DNA of 64,000 nt. It comes from Paenibacillus lycopersici (GTDB taxonomy: Bacteria > Bacillota > Bacilli > Paenibacillales > Paenibacillaceae). The DNA lies in assembly GCF_010119935.1 (NCBI RefSeq), contig NZ_CP048209.1, positions 2,669,001 through 2,733,000 on the forward strand, given 5' to 3'. Numbering within the stretch: the first letter of the stretch is position 1; each line of letters starts with the position of its first letter. Positions 62,533 through 64,000 of this stretch are shown here, piece after piece. Both the position numbers and the translations under genes were made by a program. Below the pieces are notes generated by a model. The model was given only the letters and a program-made list of their open reading frames with translations. It did not search any database and was not told the DNA's origin.

Positions 62533-64000
62533 ATGGCAAAATATTTATTCAAGTTAGGTTTATGGTCGGCCAGGAGCAGCAAGAAAGTATTGCTCGGCAC
62601 GCTTATCGTCCTGCTCGCGCTCGGCGCGCTCATTTTGAGCTTCGGCTGGTCGTTCAGCAGCGAGCTGACGATTCCGAATACGCCGGCCGACAAAGCGGCC
62701 AAAGTCATCGGCGCGGAATTCGCGGCCGCCGGACAGACGGGTCCCAAAATCCAAATCGTCTTCAAAGCGCCCGAAGGCCAAACGCTTGATACCGCGCAAT
62801 GGCAGAAGGTCATGGACGATACGATGAAAGGGATCGGAGAAGTGTCCGAAGTGGCCGGCGTTACGACGCCCGCGCAGCTCCAGAACTTGAGTCCGGGCAA
62901 ACAGATCGCATATGGCGAAGCAACATTCAAGGTTCCTGCGCCGGACGTGAAGGAAGAGACGAAGACCAAGATTGAGCAGCGGTTGGACAACGCGCGGGCG
63001 GCAGGCCTGCAAGCGGAGTCGAGAGGGGACGTCGAGCTGTCGCAAGGGGGCGAGTTCCCGGTTGAAGTGATCGGTATCATCGCCGCTTTCGTCATTCTTG
63101 CCGTCACGTTCGGCTCGTTCCTCGCAGCCGGCATGCCGATCGTATCCGCATTGATCGGACTCGGCGTCGGGATGCTGGGGATCATGCTCGCGACGCATGT
63201 CGTCGAGGTGCAGAGCGTATCGCTCTCCTTGGCCGCGATGCTGGGGCTGGCCGTCGGTATCGATTACGCGCTGTTCATCATCACGCGATTCAAGCAGCAG
63301 CTTGCCCAAGGGTATTCGGTTCAGGAATCCGTCGCGATCGCGAACGGCACGGCCGGCAGCGCCGTCTTATTCGCGGGCGTCACGGTCGTGATCGGCTTGT
63401 TGGGACTGTCGGTCGCGCGAATTCCGTTTCTGACGATGATGGGGATCTCGTCGGCGCTCTGCGTCATTACGACCGTCGCGGTTTCCCTTATCGTATTGCC
63501 GGCCATATTGGGCTGGCTCGGTCATAAAATCTCGCCTGCCAAAGCGAAGCAGCAGGCTAAGAAGCGGAATGCGAAACAGGCTGCCTCGGGCAGCGCTTGG
63601 GGCTTGTTCGTCACGAAGCGGCCGCTCCTCGTCGCGGTCGTGTCCGTCATCCTGCTTGGCGTCATCGCGATACCGTTCTTCCATATCAATCTCGGTTTAC
63701 CGTCGGAAGGAACGACGAAAGCGAAGGATACGACGGAGCGCAAAGCGTTCGATCTGCTGACGGAAGGCTACGGGGCGGGGTACAACGCTTCCTTGGTCAT
63801 CGGCGCCGTCGTCGACCGGCCGTCGGATGCGGTGACGCAGGACATCGCCAAGATCGCGGACGAAATCAAACAGCTGCCCGGCGTGCAGGCCGTTTCGCCG
63901 GCGATCCCGGGTCCTTCCGGGAAGCTGTACTTGATGACCGCCATCCCGCAGACCGGGCCGGACGACACGAAGACGAAGTCGCTGGTCAAGGCGATCAGAG
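62533..64000 (+). CDS. MMPL-family exporter, 5' part (cut by the window end)
   Basis: The frame is open from the ATG at 62533 to the last base, 489 codons. One N-terminal membrane helix (KVLLGTLIVLLALGALILSFG) is followed by an exterior domain, then a helix bundle with LAAMLGLAVGIDYALFIITRFK (the MMPL/RND GxxxDY proton-relay motif) and VLFAGVTVVIGLLGLSVARIPF. A second exterior domain is under way at the end. The ATG follows GGAGACAACATC. It is likely a lipid or drug exporter under the MarR protein; the 3' end and any partner are outside the window. Confidence 0.92.
   Translation, partial: MAKYLFKLGLWSARSSKKVLLGTLIVLLALGALILSFGWSFSSELTIPNTPADKAAKVIGAEFAAAGQTGPKIQIVFKAPEGQTLDTAQWQKVMDDTMKGIGEVSEVAGVTTPAQLQNLSPGKQIAYGEATFKVPAPDVKEETKTKIEQRLDNARAAGLQAESRGDVELSQGGEFPVEVIGIIAAFVILAVTFGSFLAAGMPIVSALIGLGVGMLGIMLATHVVEVQSVSLSLAAMLGLAVGIDYALFIITRFKQQLAQGYSVQESVAIANGTAGSAVLFAGVTVVIGLLGLSVARIPFLTMMGISSALCVITTVAVSLIVLPAILGWLGHKISPAKAKQQAKKRNAKQAASGSAWGLFVTKRPLLVAVVSVILLGVIAIPFFHINLGLPSEGTTKAKDTTERKAFDLLTEGYGAGYNASLVIGAVVDRPSDAVTQDIAKIADEIKQLPGVQAVSPAIPGPSGKLYLMTAIPQTGPDDTKTKSLVKAIR

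Overview
The window looks like a chromosome segment of a GC-rich, spore-forming Firmicute of the Paenibacillaceae (Paenibacillus/Cohnella-like). The evidence is strong AGGAGG ribosome binding sites, frequent TTG/GTG starts, bacillithiol genes (bshB1, bshA), sporulation-linked genes (YpjB, an YheC/YheD-type ATP-grasp protein), and a gene order that follows the Bacillus subtilis aro-trp-his-tyr / qcr / dapB-mgsA-bsh-cca-birA-panBCD-dinG / asnS-dnaD block. No rRNA, tRNA, CRISPR array or prophage was seen. This is a reading by eye without database searches.

Layout. 1-9.4 kb: aromatic amino acid supraoperon (aroB end, aroH, trpEDCFBA, hisC, tyrA). trpE is preceded by a leader with 11 spaced (G/T)AG triplets, an antiterminator and a terminator, which is the TRAP attenuation architecture. 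No trpG lies in the operon. 9.4-13.1 kb: the expected aroE/ypiA position instead holds a probable CcpA-controlled small RNA, an ECF sigma/anti-sigma pair, a histidine phosphatase and a 415-residue unknown. 13.4-21.2 kb: IDEAL protein, DUF2487, menaquinol:cytochrome c reductase (qcrABC), ypjA/B/C, MazG-like protein, TPR protein, dapB. 21.2-28.8 kb: mgsA, bshB1, bshA, cca, birA, then panBCD behind a roughly 300-nt structured leader that ends in a terminator. 29-41.9 kb: TPR protein, dinG, rex, an amidohydrolase, ypmB, a membrane protein plus FtsH-like protease pair, hbd, ackA, asnS, dnaD.

42-64 kb is more accessory: an SDR lacking its catalytic residues, a Fur-family regulator, a metallo-beta-lactamase-fold hydrolase, an IS1202-group (ISNCY) element with long imperfect flanking direct repeats, small tandem repeats, a polytopic transporter, a glucosaminidase, a possibly SOS-controlled 64-residue protein, RNase J, ChrA, an ATP-grasp spore-coat-type protein, a class A penicillin-binding protein, a fused gluconate-dehydrogenase-like GMC oxidoreductase, a UbiD decarboxylase divergent from a MarR regulator, and an MMPL exporter cut by the window end.

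The most novel candidates are (1) a 79-nt RNA at about 9465-9543 with a perfect consensus promoter and two catabolite-responsive elements, (2) the panBCD leader with a two-bulged-A hairpin, (3) the LexA-box gene at 50.3 kb, and (4) the TRAP-type trp leader.
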